NCBI GenBank assembly: GCA_014193315.1 | Contig: BJHS01000021.1 | Location: 1 to 32,337, forward strand | Reading direction: 5' to 3' | Length of the DNA: 32,337 bases | Source: Verrucomicrobiota bacterium | Lineage (GTDB): Bacteria; Verrucomicrobiota; Verrucomicrobiia; Opitutales; UBA953 | Shown: piece by piece, positions 30,916-32,337 of the stretch | Layout of the letters: the number at the start of each line of letters is the position of its first letter | How positions within the stretch are numbered: the first letter of the stretch is position 1 | Notes under the pieces: generated by a model | The model's input: the letters and a program-made list of their open reading frames with translations, nothing else | Databases searched by the model: none | What the model was told of the DNA's origin: nothing | Made by a program: the position numbers and the translations under genes

Positions 30916-32337
30916 ATGCGTGCTTACCTCCCCGTGCTCGGACTGCTCCTCGCCCTCCTGGCCCGCGCCGAACTCCCGCCCGGCCCCGCCGTCCGCGTCC
31001 CGCTGAAGGACTACAAGCAGGGGCAGACGCCGGTCGAGGCCATGAAGGCGATGTCCTTGCCCGCCGGTTTTCAGGTCACCCTCGTCGCGGCCGAGCCGCG
31101 CGTGGTGCAGCCGATCGCGATGTGCTTCGACGAGAAGGGTCGGCTCTGGGTCGTCGAGGGGATGTCCTACCCGCGCAAGCGCGGTGACGGCAAGGGCCAT
31201 GACCGCATCCTCATCCTCGAGGACGTGAACGGCGACGGCACCTACGCGAAGGGCACGGTCTTCCTCGAGGGTCTCGATCTCGTCAGCGGCATCGAGGTCG
31301 GTCACGGCGGCGTGTGGATCGGCGCGGCGCCCGAGCTGCTCTTCATCCCCAAGGACGCGCAGGATCGCCCGGGCAAGCCCGAGGTCGTCCTCGATGGCTG
31401 GGCGATGCAGGATACCCACGAGACCTTGAACAGCTTCACCTGGGGGCCCGATGGCTGGCTCTACGGCTGCCACGGTGTCTTCACGCACTCCGTCGTCGGT
31501 AAGCCGGGCACGCCGCCCGAGCAACGGCGCAAGATCAACGCCGGCGTCTGGCGGCTCCACCCGCGGACCCGGGCCTTCGAGGTCTTCGCCGAGGGCACGA
31601 GCAACCCATGGGGCCTCGACTTCAACGCCCGCGGTGAGATGTTCATCACGGCCTGCGTGATCCCGCACCTCTACCACATCCTTCCTGGTGCCCGCTACCA
31701 GCGTCAGGCCGGCCAGCATTTCGAGCCCTACACCTACGACGACATCAAGACGATCGCCGACCACCCGCATTTCACGGGTTCGATCGTGCATCGGCCCGCC
31801 GAGCGCGGCATCGTGCAGCCGGAGAGCACCGACGAGGCCGGCGGCGGTCATGCCCATTGCGGCCTGGCGATCTATGACGGCGACAATTTCCCGGCGGCCT
31901 ACCAAGGCCTGCTGCTGTTCGGCAACCTGCACGGCCACCGCGTCCTCGCCGACCAAGTCGAGCCCAAGGGCAGCGGGTTCGTCGGCCATCATGCCGGCGA
32001 CTTCGCGCGCAGCAACGACGCCTGGTTCATCCCGGTCTCCCAGCGCGTCGGGCCGGATGGCGCCTTGTACGTCAGCGATTGGACCGACCCGCAGACCTGC
32101 CATAATAACAACCTGGAGACCTGGGACCGGAGCAATGGCCGTCTCTATCGGATCGCTTACGGCAACCCGAAGTCGCGCGCGCAGGACCTGACGAAGCTGG
32201 AGGCGCTGGCCTTGGCGAAGGTGGCGGTGGACGATCCCAACGGTCTGCTGGCCCGTCAGGCCCGCAAGGTCTTGGCTGAACGCGGCGTCCTAGCCGATCC
32301 GGCCCGCGCTTTTTTGGCGACCGTGGTCGCCGATGGT
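30916..32337 (+). CDS. PVC-type membrane-bound dehydrogenase propeller (5' part, cut by window edge)
   Basis: ATG at 30916 opens a frame that stays open for 474 codons to the window end. It starts with a signal peptide (MRAYLPVLGLLLALLARAE). A linker leads to MSLPAGFQVTLVAAEPRVVQPIAM (two parts), then blades of a sorbosone-dehydrogenase-like propeller: FDEKGRLWVVEGMSYP, ILEDVNGDGTYAKG, WIGAAPELLFIPKD, FTWGPDGWLYGCHGV, GTSNPWGLDFNARGEMF, HCGLAIYDGDNFP, VGPDGALYVSDW. A HEAT-like helix set appears to begin at the cut (LTKLEALALAKVAVDDPNG). In this family such propellers are usually followed by HEAT repeats and a cytochrome c domain, which would lie beyond the window. It shares the blade pattern of the 20432-23668 protein but lacks its SGNH-like N-terminal domain. 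It is divergent from the PmoA-like gene. Confidence 0.88.
   Translation, partial: MRAYLPVLGLLLALLARAELPPGPAVRVPLKDYKQGQTPVEAMKAMSLPAGFQVTLVAAEPRVVQPIAMCFDEKGRLWVVEGMSYPRKRGDGKGHDRILILEDVNGDGTYAKGTVFLEGLDLVSGIEVGHGGVWIGAAPELLFIPKDAQDRPGKPEVVLDGWAMQDTHETLNSFTWGPDGWLYGCHGVFTHSVVGKPGTPPEQRRKINAGVWRLHPRTRAFEVFAEGTSNPWGLDFNARGEMFITACVIPHLYHILPGARYQRQAGQHFEPYTYDDIKTIADHPHFTGSIVHRPAERGIVQPESTDEAGGGHAHCGLAIYDGDNFPAAYQGLLLFGNLHGHRVLADQVEPKGSGFVGHHAGDFARSNDAWFIPVSQRVGPDGALYVSDWTDPQTCHNNNLETWDRSNGRLYRIAYGNPKSRAQDLTKLEALALAKVAVDDPNGLLARQARKVLAERGVLADPARAFLATVVADG

Noticed and set aside
30796-32103. Longer PmoA-like protein starting at 32103
   Set aside because: The extension is antisense of the dehydrogenase-type gene; the signal peptide starts at 30795.

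Overview
The window is GC-rich, densely coded DNA, most likely from a member of the Verrucomicrobiota, perhaps class Opitutae. The phylum call rests on protein types characteristic of the Planctomycetes-Verrucomicrobia-Chlamydiae (PVC) group: a secreted 'PVC-type' beta-propeller/HEAT/cytochrome c protein, a second membrane-bound-dehydrogenase-type propeller, a formylglycine sulfatase, a YHYH protein, a PmoA-like protein and a secreted sugar-isomerase-like TIM barrel. The class is a guess, since no rRNA gene is present.

Layout. Positions 1-5.6 kb hold core genes: the 5' part of purH (minus), then fabD, lepA and lepB (plus). From 5.7 to 9.3 kb come a DUF1653-GNAT fusion, a RAYT-type (REP-associated tyrosine) transposase gene bracketed by two large nested palindromes, and menD. 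From 9.3 to 16.1 kb lie small secreted or membrane proteins, a DUF3500 protein, an ABC-F ATPase, NAD kinase and two unassigned exported or membrane proteins, one with a GspG-like tail. Then comes alaS (16.1-18.8 kb). From 19.0 kb to the end is a run of mostly exported proteins: an esterase, the PVC cytochrome protein, a GDSL hydrolase, a YHYH protein, an aldo/keto reductase, a sulfatase, a DUF3828 lipoprotein, a PmoA-like protein and a truncated dehydrogenase-type propeller. The aldo/keto reductase and a small unassigned protein at 19.85-20.30 kb are the likely cytoplasmic members. The set fits an organism that handles sulfated or esterified polysaccharides, but no glycoside hydrolase is seen and the substrate is unknown.

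The most distinctive structure is the transposase with its two palindromes (6377-6471 and 7443-7539). They share outer arms of 16-19 bp and inner arms of 8-10 bp. They sit exactly at stop codons of the adjoining genes, and one arm supplies the last codons and stop of the transposase itself.

Several spacers carry short G-rich or C-rich words repeated in tandem or as inverted repeats. One 13-base word occurs upstream of three unrelated genes in the same orientation, and a 20-base word is shared by two distant spacers. Start codons generally lack a Shine-Dalgarno sequence, and many follow a C/T-rich stretch. No tRNA, rRNA, CRISPR array or prophage was recognised, and no gene-free stretch exceeds about 260 bases.
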